Part shown: positions 33,487-42,364 of the stretch, piece after piece
Position numbering within the stretch: the first letter of the stretch is position 1
Layout: each line of letters starts with the position of its first letter
Source: Aldehydirespirator sp965203635
GTDB taxonomy: Bacteria; Actinomycetota; Acidimicrobiia; Acidimicrobiales; Aldehydirespiratoraceae
DNA: 64,000 nucleotides
Direction: 5' to 3'
NCBI GenBank assembly: GCA_965203635.1
Contig: OZ241903.1
Coordinates: forward strand, 2,170,001-2,234,000
Notes under the pieces: generated by a model
Databases searched by the model: none
Told to the model about the DNA's origin: nothing
Seen by the model: only the letters and a program-made list of their open reading frames with translations
Made by a program: the position numbers and the translations under genes

Positions 33487-34484
33487 TCGGGCCGTCGGGC
33501 GCGGCCGGTGCGTCCCGCCAGGAAGCCCGCGCCCCAGGCGGTATGCATCACCGCGAAGGCGGCCGCGGCGCGGGCCCGGTCGAGCCGGCCCTGCAGCGCG
33601 CCGCGGAGCCGGTAGGCCGCCACCGCGCAGGCTCCGGCGTACAGCACGGGCAGGGCCGCTCCTCTCCAGCGCCCCAGGGCCAGTTCGAGCGCGGAGAACG
33701 CGAGGGCCGCGGCCAGCGCGGGGGCGGCCAGTTGGCGGAGGCGGAGCGACCGCGGATTGTGCATCAGCATGGTGCGCTTCCATGCCCCGTACGAGAAGTA
33801 CTGGCGGGCCAGCCCCCGGTAGTCGGCGCGGGGCACGTAGTCCACCACGAGGCTCGGATCGAGCCACACGGTGTGCCCGTGTTGGCGCAGCCGCCAGTTG
33901 AGCTCGTAGTCCTGGTTGCGCCCGAGGGTCTCGTCGAAGCCGCCAATCGACTCCAGGGCTTCGCGGTCGAACACTCCGAGGTACACGGTGTCGGCCGGTC
34001 CGGAGTGGCGGCCCCGGCGGAAGGCGGCGGGGCCACTCCCGAAGGGCGACCCCATGGCGGCCGCGATGGCGGAAGGCAGGCCGGCCGCGCCCACGGGGCG
34101 CTGCACGCCGCCCACGTTGGCCGCCCCGGTGCGAGTCAGGGTGGACGTGGCCCGCTCCAGGTAGTCGGGCGGAAGCCGCGACTGGGCGTCCACCCGGGCC
34201 ACTATCGGGCCCTGCGATGCTGCCACTGCGATGTTGAGGCCGGCCGCGGCGGTCCCCGCCGGGTTCCCGACCACCTGCAATGGCAGCTCGATGCCGGAGC
34301 CGAAGACTGCCTGCTCGGTGCCGTCACGGCTGGGCGCCACGGCCACCGTCACGTCGATGGGCCCGCGGTACGTCTGGGACCCGATGGCTTCGAGACACTC
34401 ACCTATCACCGCGGCGCAGTCCCGGGCCGGCACCACCACCGAGACATGCGGCAGGCGGTCGCGGGCGGTCCCGGGATCGTTCAC
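33459..34484 (-). CDS. GT2 family glycosyltransferase (ExoA-like)
   Basis: The product has 341 residues with GTG at 34484. GT-A fold: VSVVVPARDCAAVIGECL, NPAGTAAAGLNIAVAASQ, the metal motif VARVDAQSRLPPDYLERA, and ESIGGFDETLGRNQDYELNWR (acceptor-side ED region), followed by two or three membrane segments at the C-terminus (AAPALAAALAFSALELALG). It resembles succinoglycan glycosyltransferase ExoA. Acceptor unknown. Confidence 0.88.
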   Translation of the reverse strand: MNDPGTARDRLPHVSVVVPARDCAAVIGECLEAIGSQTYRGPIDVTVAVAPSRDGTEQAVFGSGIELPLQVVGNPAGTAAAGLNIAVAASQGPIVARVDAQSRLPPDYLERATSTLTRTGAANVGGVQRPVGAAGLPSAIAAAMGSPFGSGPAAFRRGRHSGPADTVYLGVFDREALESIGGFDETLGRNQDYELNWRLRQHGHTVWLDPSLVVDYVPRADYRGLARQYFSYGAWKRTMLMHNPRSLRLRQLAAPALAAALAFSALELALGRWRGAALPVLYAGACAVAAYRLRGALQGRLDRARAAAAFAVMHTAWGAGFLAGRTGRARRPDQREAVEAR

Positions 34485-34515
34485 CGGCGGGCCGCGGAGG
34501 GGGCGGCGGGGCGGT

Positions 34516-35832
34516 TCACCGGCCTGAGCGGCGGGCCATGACGATGAGGCTCTTCACCATGATCTCCCAGTCGAGCAACGGAGACCAGTTCACAACATAT
34601 TGCAGATCGTGGCCCAGTTTGTAGGCGGCGTCCGTCTGGTAGTGGCCCTGGGTCTGGGCTAGGCCGGTGATACCCGGCGGGATGTCGTGACGCCGTCCGT
34701 ATCCGGCGATCTCCTCCTCGAGCCGGGCCACCAGTGCGGGCCGCTCGGCCCGGGGCCCGACCAGCGACATCTGGCCGGCGAGGACGTTCCACAGTTGAGG
34801 CAGTTCGTCGAGCCGGGTGCGGCGGAGCCACGCCACGCCCTCGATGATCCTGGGGTCGTCCGGCCGGGCCAACGCCGGCCCGGTCCGCTCCGCGTCGGGG
34901 GTCATGGTCCGGAACTTCACCATGACGAACGTCCGGCCCTCCATGCCCACCCGCTCCTGCCGGTAGAGCACTCCCGGACCGGCCCGCAGGCGCACGTACA
35001 TCCCGACCGACACCGTCAAGGGGATGGCGAAGGGGGCCAGCACCAGCAGGTAGACGAGATCGAGAAGGCGCTTGAAGCGCAGCCGGCAGGTGGGCAGGGC
35101 ATGGGCTCGCAGCGCCACGAAGGGGATTCCGCCGATCTGACGGGTCCTCTGGAGTCCCAGCAGGGTGTCGGAGGGAGCGATCCGCCGGTAGACGCCCACC
35201 TGGCGTCCCTCCAGTTCGGCCAGCGGCTCGGGATAGATGATGTCCAGCGACTGACTCGACAGCAGCAGCAGATCGGTGGCTGCCGCCCGGTCGACCTCCG
35301 CCACGATGTCCGACGGCGTGTCGGACTGCCCGGCGATCTCCACCGCGGGCTCCGAGTCGGCCAGGTGGCGGCGGGCCGACTCCACGTCGGCGGGCCTGCC
35401 CAGCAGCAGCACCCGGCACCGCCCGAAGCGGCGCAACCTCACCCGCCGGGCCAGCCAGCGGTTTAACGACACCACCAGACTCGCCGCAACGGCCAGGATC
35501 ACGAGGTTGGCCCGCGGCATCAGGTAGCGGCCGCTGAGCAGCGACACGGTGGCGTCGGCCCCCACTGCCAGCAGGGTCAGCATCGTGGCCCGCGGCAGCC
35601 AGGGGGGCCGGCCGAGCCGCTGCTCGTACTCGTAGAGGCCGCCGAAGTAGTAGACGGCCATGTGCAGGCCGGTTGCCACGGCGAAGCCGGCCGCATAGTG
35701 CGACAGCGGGTAGGTGGGCCAGTCGAGCCCGAAGCGCACCGTTGTGATCGCGACCATGAGCCCGAAGAGCGTGGTCGCGTCGATCAGGTACAGATAGCGG
35801 AATCCCAGTCTTCGCAGGAAGCCGGTCCTCAC
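34516..35832 (-). CDS. polyprenyl glycosylphosphotransferase (initiating sugar transferase)
   Basis: The product has 438 residues; the GTG at 35832 overlaps the preceding stop (GTGA), and a longer frame to 36102 is rejected because it lies inside the SpoIID gene. Four N-terminal membrane helices (about 15-130), a Rossmann-like middle part (CRVLLLGRPADVESARRHL) and a C-terminal bacterial sugar transferase domain: FKRLLDLVYLLVLAPFAIP, GVLYRQERVGMEGRTFVMVK, KFRTM, LRRTRLDELPQLWNVLAGQM and SLVGPRAERP. It transfers a sugar-1-phosphate to undecaprenyl phosphate, starting glycan synthesis. Confidence 0.92.
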   Translation of the reverse strand: MRTGFLRRLGFRYLYLIDATTLFGLMVAITTVRFGLDWPTYPLSHYAAGFAVATGLHMAVYYFGGLYEYEQRLGRPPWLPRATMLTLLAVGADATVSLLSGRYLMPRANLVILAVAASLVVSLNRWLARRVRLRRFGRCRVLLLGRPADVESARRHLADSEPAVEIAGQSDTPSDIVAEVDRAAATDLLLLSSQSLDIIYPEPLAELEGRQVGVYRRIAPSDTLLGLQRTRQIGGIPFVALRAHALPTCRLRFKRLLDLVYLLVLAPFAIPLTVSVGMYVRLRAGPGVLYRQERVGMEGRTFVMVKFRTMTPDAERTGPALARPDDPRIIEGVAWLRRTRLDELPQLWNVLAGQMSLVGPRAERPALVARLEEEIAGYGRRHDIPPGITGLAQTQGHYQTDAAYKLGHDLQYVVNWSPLLDWEIMVKSLIVMARRSGR

Positions 35833-37808
35833 GGCGATCGCATCAGGGGCGGCAACGCCACGTCGATGTCGAACGCTCCCGGTGTGGCGGCCAGGTTCCA
35901 CACCAGCATCGCCATCCGGGCCCGATTCGCGTTGTCGCCGGGATCGAAGTCCGTCGGGCCGTCGCCGGGAGGCTGGAAGTCCGCGCCGATCCAGAGGCGA
36001 TGCTCCACCAGCCATCGGGCGGCCTCCAGGTAGAAGTCGTTGATCCCGATGTCGGTGAACGGCACGGGGTGGTCGCTGTAGGTGCGCCCGGCGAAGCGCC
36101 ACAGGAAGGCGGCCAAATGCGAGACCTTGAGCCGATCGTTGGTACAGAACAGCACCGGATCACGGCTGCATCCCAGAGTGATGCCCTGGTCCACCATCCA
36201 CCCCACGGCCCGAGAGTAGAAGCTGTCGGGCTCCACGTCGTCGAATGTCAGGGATCCGTCGACCGACTGCGGCTCGCCCGCGAAGCGCCAAAGGAACGTG
36301 GCGAACTGGGCCCGAGTCAGCGAGCGCTCGGGAGAGAACGTCGTCGCCGTCGTGCCCTGGGTGATCTCGGTGTCGAGCATCCACAGCACTGCTTCGGCGT
36401 AGGGAGCGTCCCACCGGACATCGGTGAACGGAAGGGTGTGGACGGTGTAGCCGTTGCCGGTATGGGAGCCCAGCAGCGTCAGCTTGGTGGACAGCAGGGG
36501 ACTGCAGCCGGGCGTGCGGCGGCAGCCCAGCACGAGGGCGTAGTAGAAGCGATAGCCGTAGGGATCTCCATCCTCGTTGCGGACCTCCAGCGTGCGGTCC
36601 GATCCCACCAGGGTCACCAGCGCATCGTCGATCCGCCCCGAGGGCCCGCCGGCTCCGATGTAGATCTCCACGATCTCGCCCACGTCCAGGTCGGCGAAGG
36701 GGTAGTTGGAGAGCCACTCGCGGATCTGCCCGGCCGTGTACGTGCGCTCCCAGGAGTGGTAGGGGTTCTGGGGACTGCCGGCGGAATCGGGGACGGCGTC
36801 GTAGGGGTCCGGCTTGGCGATCAGGTACGGCACGTGGTCTCGGCGGGGCTCCTCGTTGGCTGCGGTGTGCCCCCCGTTGGAGGAGCTGTAGAAGGCCACG
36901 ATCACCTCGGGCTCGTCCTCGTTGGTCCGCTGGTAGGTGAGCACCGTGTCGTCGGTGGCGTCCACCTGGTCGGTCCAGGCGTCGTGGCCGGGTTCCATCT
37001 CGTAGTCCCACGCCCGGTACTCCTGGTCGCGGGTCGATGCGTAGAGGTCGAACGGCGAGGACCAGTTGGCCCGATCCTCCATGATGGCGACGGCGTAGCT
37101 GCGGGCCGCGACGGCCTGGGTCTTCAGGGCCTCCACCGGCCAGGAATGGGGAACCTCATCTAGGCCGTAGAGGTACTGCTGCATAGTCAACTCGCCGACC
37201 ACGAGGCAGTACTGGTTGGCGCCGGCGCTGCCGCAGTTGGCGACGCCCCCGGCGGCCGGGGTGAGTTGGAACTGCCCGTGCGCGTAGCGTTCGGCGCCGT
37301 TGCTCGTGTTGGAGACCCGGACGGCCTCGCCGTCGTTGAAGCTCACCGTCAACACCGTCCCGCTGCAGAAGCCCCGGCACCAGTCGATGTTGCTGGAGTT
37401 GATGTGCCAGCCGCCGTCGCCCCGGCGCACGGTCAGCGTGTTGACGGTCGTGTCCAGGATCCTGCCGTCCATGGACACGGTCAACAGCCCGCTCGGTCTG
37501 AAGACGGTGGTGCTGTGGACCGCGATGCGCACATCGACGTCGTCGGGCACCAGGCTGGGATCGGTCCTCAGCTCGGCTCCGTCGTAGTAGAAGGCGAGGA
37601 TCTCGGCGTAGGTATGGCCCGCTTCGGCCCGCCCGCGGGCGCCGTACTGGCTCATGCCGCTGCCGTGTCCGAAGCCCCCGCCGATGAAGGTGAACTCGTC
37701 ATCGGATGGGCCGTGGGGATGGGCTGCGGCCGGCGCGGCGACAACTCCGGCGGCGACCGCAGCGGCCATCAGCAGGCCTACGAGCGAACGAATGAGATGG
37801 GAAGGCAT
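35829..37808 (-). CDS. secreted SpoIID/LytB-domain protein with three S-layer-homology-like repeats
   Basis: The product has 659 residues. A Sec signal peptide (about 1-30, ending APAAAHPHG) is followed by a SpoIID/LytB domain: GGFGHGSGMSQYGARGRAEA, YLYGLDEVPHSWPVEALKTQ, AVAARSYAVAIM and YSSSNGGHTAANEE. From about 480 three repeats of SLH type follow (FTDVRWDAPYAEAVLWM..., FDDVEPDSFYSRAVGWM..., FTDIGINDFYLEAARWL...), each ending near LWRFAG or LVWNLA. The domain is related to peptidoglycan lytic transglycosylases, and the repeats would anchor it to the wall. It is translationally coupled to the sugar transferase gene. Confidence 0.9.
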   Translation of the reverse strand: MPSHLIRSLVGLLMAAAVAAGVVAAPAAAHPHGPSDDEFTFIGGGFGHGSGMSQYGARGRAEAGHTYAEILAFYYDGAELRTDPSLVPDDVDVRIAVHSTTVFRPSGLLTVSMDGRILDTTVNTLTVRRGDGGWHINSSNIDWCRGFCSGTVLTVSFNDGEAVRVSNTSNGAERYAHGQFQLTPAAGGVANCGSAGANQYCLVVGELTMQQYLYGLDEVPHSWPVEALKTQAVAARSYAVAIMEDRANWSSPFDLYASTRDQEYRAWDYEMEPGHDAWTDQVDATDDTVLTYQRTNEDEPEVIVAFYSSSNGGHTAANEEPRRDHVPYLIAKPDPYDAVPDSAGSPQNPYHSWERTYTAGQIREWLSNYPFADLDVGEIVEIYIGAGGPSGRIDDALVTLVGSDRTLEVRNEDGDPYGYRFYYALVLGCRRTPGCSPLLSTKLTLLGSHTGNGYTVHTLPFTDVRWDAPYAEAVLWMLDTEITQGTTATTFSPERSLTRAQFATFLWRFAGEPQSVDGSLTFDDVEPDSFYSRAVGWMVDQGITLGCSRDPVLFCTNDRLKVSHLAAFLWRFAGRTYSDHPVPFTDIGINDFYLEAARWLVEHRLWIGADFQPPGDGPTDFDPGDNANRARMAMLVWNLAATPGAFDIDVALPPLMRSP

Positions 37809-37960
37809 GAAACCACCGTCTTCTGCCGACGCCCGCGGGCGAGAGGCTAGCGCCTGCCCGACCCCGTGAAGTGGACGGTCGCGGCGTCGGCGGCCGTTCT
37901 CATTCCAACGCCCCGCCGGTGAGGGTGCCGAGCCGCCGAAGTGCCGAGTGGGGCGTGAAT

Positions 37961-39751
37961 TCAGCGGACGACCGCAATGGTGTCGCCCGCGCCTACGGAG
38001 TCGCCCACCTTCACCCGGATCTCGGCGACCGCTCCGGAGCGGCCCGCGGCGATGTTGTTCTCCATCTTCATGGCCTCGAGCACGGCCACCGGCTGGCCGG
38101 CCTCCACTTCGTCGCCCATATCCACCAGCAGCTTGATGATCGTGCCCTGCATCGGGACGGTGACCTCCGCGGCGCCGCCGCCGAGACCCGACGGCCCCCG
38201 GGCCCTCCGGCGTGATGTGCTCGGGCGCTCGGAGTTGTCGCCGTCGGCCTGCGGGGTCCACAGCGCGACGCTGAAGCGCTTGCCGTCCACCTCGGCCTCG
38301 ATCTCATGGCGCACTCTGGATCCGGAGGCATTCGCGTCGGTGGCGGTCACCGACGGCGGCGGCTCGGGCAGAGACGCGAAGTCGAGTCGTTCCTCCACCC
38401 AGCGCGTCGAGTGGGCTACCGACGCGAAGTCCGCGTGAGCCAGGATGGCTTGTGCGGCCGGGATGGTGGTCGCCACGCCGGTGATCCGCGTCTCGGACAG
38501 GGCCCGCAGCGCGCGGCTGATGGCGACGTTCCGGTCGCGGCCCCACACGACGAGCTTGCCGATGAGGTTGTCGTAGTACGGGCTGATCTTGTCGCCCGCC
38601 TCGTAACCGCCGTCCCATCGGGTGGCGTAGCCCTGGGCCGGCCTCAGGTCGGTGACCGGGCCGGGGCATGGGAGGAACGCGCCCCCGGCCGGATCCTCAG
38701 CGTTGACGCGCACCTCGATGGAGCAGCCGTCGATCGCGATGTCGGGCTGGGTGAGGGTCAGTGGCTCGCCGGCCGCGATCCGCAGCTGCAACTCCACCAG
38801 GTCCACGCCGGTCACCATCTCGGTCACGGGATGCTCGACCTGCAGCCTGGTGTTCATCTCCAGGTAGTAGAACGAGCCGTCGGCGTAGAGGAACTCGACG
38901 GTGCCCGCGTTCACGTAGCCGCAGCCGCGGGCCACCGCCACCGCCGCCTCGCCCATCGCCTCCAGGGTGGCCGGATCGATGCTGGGCGCGGGCGCCTCTT
39001 CGACGAGCTTCTGGTGCCGGCGCTGGGCCGAGCAGTCGCGGGTGCCGAGGTGCACGCAGGTGCCGTGGGAGTCGGCGAGCACCTGCACCTCCACATGGCG
39101 GGCGAACTCGAAGTAGCGCTCCATGTAGAGCTCGCCGCGCCCGAAGTAGGCGAGCGCCTCCCGCTGGGCCGACTCGACCGCGGCGGCCGCCTCCGCGGCC
39201 TGGTGCACCACCTTCATGCCCCGGCCCCCGCCTCCGTAGGCGGCCTTGACGGCCACCGGCCAGCCGTGGGCTGAGCCGAAGGCCTCGACCTGGGCGGGGT
39301 CGACGATCGGCTCGGTGTTGCCCGGGACCGGCTCCACTCCGGCCCGGACGGCCGCGTCCCGGGCTGAGATCTTGTCGCCCATCACCTCGATCGCTTCCGG
39401 CGGAGGTCCGATGAAGGTGACGCCCTGGGCGGCGACCGCGCGCGCGAAGTCGGCGTTCTCGCTGAAGAACCCGTAGCCGGGATGCACCGCGTCGGCACCG
39501 CTCCGCTCGATTGCGGCCACGATGGCGTCGGTGCGCAGGTAGCTCTCCGCGGCGGCCGTGCCGCCCAGCGAGTAGGCCTCATCCGCCAGGCGCACATGCA
39601 TCGCGCCCCGGTCCTCGTCGGAGTAGACGGCGACCACCGCTACGCCCATCTCGCGGCAGGCTCGGATCACGCGAACCGCGATCTCGCCCCGGTTGGCCAC
39701 CAGCACCTTCGAGAAGGCGCGGGCAGATGATGCTGCGTCGCTGTGAGGCAT
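37961..39751 (-). CDS. acetyl/propionyl-CoA carboxylase alpha subunit (biotin carboxylase + BCCP)
   Basis: The product has 596 residues. Biotin carboxylase: KVLVANRGEIAVRVIRACRE, AVKAAYGGGGRGMKVVH (ATP grasp), ERYFEFARHVEVQVLAD, FLYADGSFYYLEMNTRLQVE and HPVTEMVTGVDLVE. C-terminal BCCP domain with the biotinyl Lys in AVLEAMKMENNIAAG, preceded by VPMQGTIIKLLVDMGDEVEAG. It carboxylates biotin with ATP and bicarbonate; a beta subunit elsewhere transfers CO2 to acyl-CoA. A dispersed repeat lies directly upstream. The biotin ligase gene is 6 kb away. Between 37809 and 37960 nothing was recognised. Confidence 0.94.
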   Translation of the reverse strand: MPHSDAASSARAFSKVLVANRGEIAVRVIRACREMGVAVVAVYSDEDRGAMHVRLADEAYSLGGTAAAESYLRTDAIVAAIERSGADAVHPGYGFFSENADFARAVAAQGVTFIGPPPEAIEVMGDKISARDAAVRAGVEPVPGNTEPIVDPAQVEAFGSAHGWPVAVKAAYGGGGRGMKVVHQAAEAAAAVESAQREALAYFGRGELYMERYFEFARHVEVQVLADSHGTCVHLGTRDCSAQRRHQKLVEEAPAPSIDPATLEAMGEAAVAVARGCGYVNAGTVEFLYADGSFYYLEMNTRLQVEHPVTEMVTGVDLVELQLRIAAGEPLTLTQPDIAIDGCSIEVRVNAEDPAGGAFLPCPGPVTDLRPAQGYATRWDGGYEAGDKISPYYDNLIGKLVVWGRDRNVAISRALRALSETRITGVATTIPAAQAILAHADFASVAHSTRWVEERLDFASLPEPPPSVTATDANASGSRVRHEIEAEVDGKRFSVALWTPQADGDNSERPSTSRRRARGPSGLGGGAAEVTVPMQGTIIKLLVDMGDEVEAGQPVAVLEAMKMENNIAAGRSGAVAEIRVKVGDSVGAGDTIAVVR

Positions 39752-39757
39752 CTTGTT

Positions 39758-39857
39758 TCCCGCTCTTGTTCGCTGCGCTCACGGGCCGCTCGGGCCACGG
39801 CCTCGCTGAGCGCCTCGGGAATCCTAGTTAGGCGCGGCTCATCCGCCCGGCCTCTGG
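39758..39857 (-). repeat. dispersed repeat family, copy 6 (long, divergent form)
   Basis: On the minus strand it runs from CCAGAGGCCGGGCGG to GTGGCCCGAGCGGCCCGTGA and GCGCAGCGAACAAGAGCGGG, ending 7 bp upstream of the biotin carboxylase ATG. Its end occupies the leader of that gene. Confidence 0.75.
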
Positions 39858-39922
39858 CGAGAACACCACTGCATTGGATAGCCGATCGCGGCCCGGATCA
39901 CACGGAATGTCCTCCGATGTCG

Positions 39923-41548
39923 CTATCGCGGCAGCAGCTTCGAGGCGGAGATGACCAGGAAGTCGTTGTGAGCGGCAAGCGGGTCGCTCAGCGCTCCCTC
40001 CGGGAAGAAGTCGGGCATCCGATCCGCCCTGAGAACCACCACATCGGATTCGTCCAGGTCGTCGAGACGGTTTTCGTTGAGGCGCATCACCCGCATGGGC
40101 AGGTAGTAGGAGATCCATGTGGGACTGGTCACCGGGGGTACAGACCACGCCAGTTCCGAGCCCGGCAGGCTCCCCACTCGCTCCAGCACGGTTCCCGCGT
40201 CGGCGGGATCGGTGATGTAACGCTGCCGTGTCGAGCCGCCGACCACCGCGACCAGGGTGGCCGCTATCACCACGGCAGCGAGCGCAGCCGGCAGCGGGCG
40301 CCAACGGCGGGGGATGAGCCGGCGGGCCCAGTCGGCGAGAGCCGCGAAGCCGATGGTCACCGGGGCCAGCCACGGGAAGTTCCACAGCCTGTGCACCCAG
40401 GCGCCCTGCTGGACACCGAACGTGAGCGCAGCCGCGACCGCCAGCGTTATGGCCGCGGGTGCCCGTGTGCGCCGGTCGATCAGCCCGGCCAGGAGGCAAG
40501 GCACCAGAAGAACGCGTAGCCACACAGGCACGAGCATCTCCTCGGTGGCGAAGCGCCATTGCCGGGCCAGGAACTCGCCGAAGGTGAAGGTCGGCGACCC
40601 GCTGGCGCCTCCCACCTCGTTGCCGGTGCGTATGACCACCTGGTTCCAGAGATCCTCGACTCCGGCGGCGTTGAGCATCCACAGCGCAGTGGCGCCCGCG
40701 CCGAGCGCCGTGCCTACGGCGACCGCGGCGAGCAACCGCTGACTGCCGCCCGACAGCCACGACACCGCCGGCCTGCGCCGAGGTGCTGTGACAACCGCGC
40801 CGACGCTTCGCTCCCCGCGGACGCTTGGCCCTGAGCCGCCTGAAGGCGGCTCGCCACCGTAGCTGTTCCTGGCGGCAAGCAGCCACAGCATCACGAGCGC
40901 CATGGCCGCTATCCCGATCCAGGATTGCATCGCGGCCAGCGCGGCGAATCCGGCCACGACGAGCGTGTCCCGACGGCTCGGGTCGGCGCGGCGCAGCGCC
41001 CACGACACCGCCGCGATGGCGGCCAGCTGCAGCGAGAAGCTGATGCTGATCCGCCCGTACACGTAGTAGAAGCCAGTGCTCGTCATGGCCGCCACCGCCA
41101 GCAAGGTCGGCCCCCAGGCCAGGCCTCGGCCGCGAAGCAGCGACGCCATGAACACCACCGTCGCGACGCCCACCAGCAAGCCAGGCACCCGCAGCGCCGT
41201 GGCGCTGTCCCCGAGAACGCCCGTCGACACCACCGACATGAACACCTGGAGAGGCGGATGATGGGCGTAGGTGACGGCGAAGGGAGGCGGGTCGGCTCTG
41301 GGAGCGACGTCGTACACCGCCCTGACGTACGGCTCGATCACCGCGCCGAAGCGCGAGTCCACCGCGCCCAGCTCCCAGAAATTGCGGGCCTGAAGGCCGA
41401 ACAGGCCCAATATGCGGCCGTCGTCACTGTTTCCGAGAGGCAGGTCGAGATCGGGCAGCCAGGCGGCCACGAGGGCAGCCGCAATCAGTACCACAACAGT
41501 CCATCCCGACGAGAGGCGTGCTGCCAGGAAGCCGAGCGCCGCTCTCAA
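39923..41548 (-). CDS. GT39/ArnT-like membrane glycosyltransferase
   Basis: The product has 541 residues, probably TTG at 41548. A first helix (WTVVVLIAAALVAAWLPDLD) is followed by an outward loop with Asp-Asp (LPLGNSDDGRIL), as in GT-C enzymes that use polyprenyl-phosphate sugars, then YAHHPPLQVFMSVVSTGVLG and about ten more helices; a soluble C-terminal domain follows. The neighbouring divergent gene encodes a polyprenyl-phosphate-mannose-synthase-like GT2, a fitting donor supplier. Confidence 0.8.
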   Translation of the reverse strand: MRAALGFLAARLSSGWTVVVLIAAALVAAWLPDLDLPLGNSDDGRILGLFGLQARNFWELGAVDSRFGAVIEPYVRAVYDVAPRADPPPFAVTYAHHPPLQVFMSVVSTGVLGDSATALRVPGLLVGVATVVFMASLLRGRGLAWGPTLLAVAAMTSTGFYYVYGRISISFSLQLAAIAAVSWALRRADPSRRDTLVVAGFAALAAMQSWIGIAAMALVMLWLLAARNSYGGEPPSGGSGPSVRGERSVGAVVTAPRRRPAVSWLSGGSQRLLAAVAVGTALGAGATALWMLNAAGVEDLWNQVVIRTGNEVGGASGSPTFTFGEFLARQWRFATEEMLVPVWLRVLLVPCLLAGLIDRRTRAPAAITLAVAAALTFGVQQGAWVHRLWNFPWLAPVTIGFAALADWARRLIPRRWRPLPAALAAVVIAATLVAVVGGSTRQRYITDPADAGTVLERVGSLPGSELAWSVPPVTSPTWISYYLPMRVMRLNENRLDDLDESDVVVLRADRMPDFFPEGALSDPLAAHNDFLVISASKLLPR

Positions 41549-41607
41549 CGCGGACCCGCCTCGGCGTTCATCGGGTCACCCTAGCCCTGGCGTTCACCGC
41601 AAGACTC

Positions 41608-41613
41608 TAGACT
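41608..41613 (+). promoter_or_regulatory. -10 box TAGACT, leaderless start
   Basis: It ends 7 nt before the GTG of the dolichyl-phosphate-mannose-synthase-like gene. Confidence 0.5.
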
Positions 41614-41620
41614 GTGACGT

Positions 41621-42364
41621 GTGAGCGCCTCGGACGGCTGTCTGTCGGTGGTAATGCCCTGCTACAACGAGGTCGCCACCGTCGACGAGATCATCTCCAG
41701 GGTGCTTGCCAGTCGCTTCACCGGCGAGTTGATAGTGGTGGACGACGGTTCAACCGATGGAACGCGCCGCCGGCTGTCCCAATGCGACGATCCCCGGGTG
41801 AGGGTCCTGCTACAGCCCGAGAACCGCGGAAAGGGCGCCGCGGTGCGGCGGGGCTTCGTCGAGGCAAGCCGCGATTTCGTGGTGATCCAGGACGCCGACC
41901 TCGAGTACGACCCCGGCGACTGGGAGGCGCTGCTGGCGCCTCTGGCGCGCGGCGACGCCGACGTGGTGTACGGAACCCGCATGCAGGAAGGCCCGGAGCA
42001 CAGGGTGCCGTACTACTGGCACATGATCTGCAACCGGATGCTGACACGGCTGTCGAACATGCTCACCGGCGTGTGGCTGACCGATGTGGCGACCTGCTAC
42101 AAGGCGTTCCGCCTCGAGGTCGTGCGATCCCTCGACCTGTGCGAGAACCGCTTCGGGATCGACACGGAGATAACCGCGAAAGTGGCGGCCGGAGGTTGGC
42201 GCATCTGGGAGACCGGCATCTCCTACACCAGCAGAAACTACGCTGAAGGCAAGAAGATAACATGGAAAGATGGACTTGCCGTCTTCGTGTGCATCGTTCG
42301 CTACGGGGTCTCCGTACGCATTCGCCCGTTGATCCAATCGGCGAGGACTTCGAGAATCTCCTGA
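41621..42364 (+). CDS. GT2 polyprenyl-phosphate glycosyltransferase (DPM1-like)
   Basis: The product has 247 residues. LSVVMPCYNEVATVDEII, ELIVVDDGSTDGTRRRL, QPENRGKGAAVRRGFVEA and VIQDADLEYDPGDWEALL (DAD metal site) are characteristic of dolichyl/polyprenyl phosphate mannose or glucose synthases. TDVATCYKAFRLEVVRSLDL and FGIDTEITAKVA follow. There is no C-terminal membrane domain. It makes polyprenyl-phosphate-sugar for GT-C enzymes such as the one encoded divergently. Its 3' end overlaps the convergent epimerase gene by 64 nt. Confidence 0.9.
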   Translation: MSASDGCLSVVMPCYNEVATVDEIISRVLASRFTGELIVVDDGSTDGTRRRLSQCDDPRVRVLLQPENRGKGAAVRRGFVEASRDFVVIQDADLEYDPGDWEALLAPLARGDADVVYGTRMQEGPEHRVPYYWHMICNRMLTRLSNMLTGVWLTDVATCYKAFRLEVVRSLDLCENRFGIDTEITAKVAAGGWRIWETGISYTSRNYAEGKKITWKDGLAVFVCIVRYGVSVRIRPLIQSARTSRIS

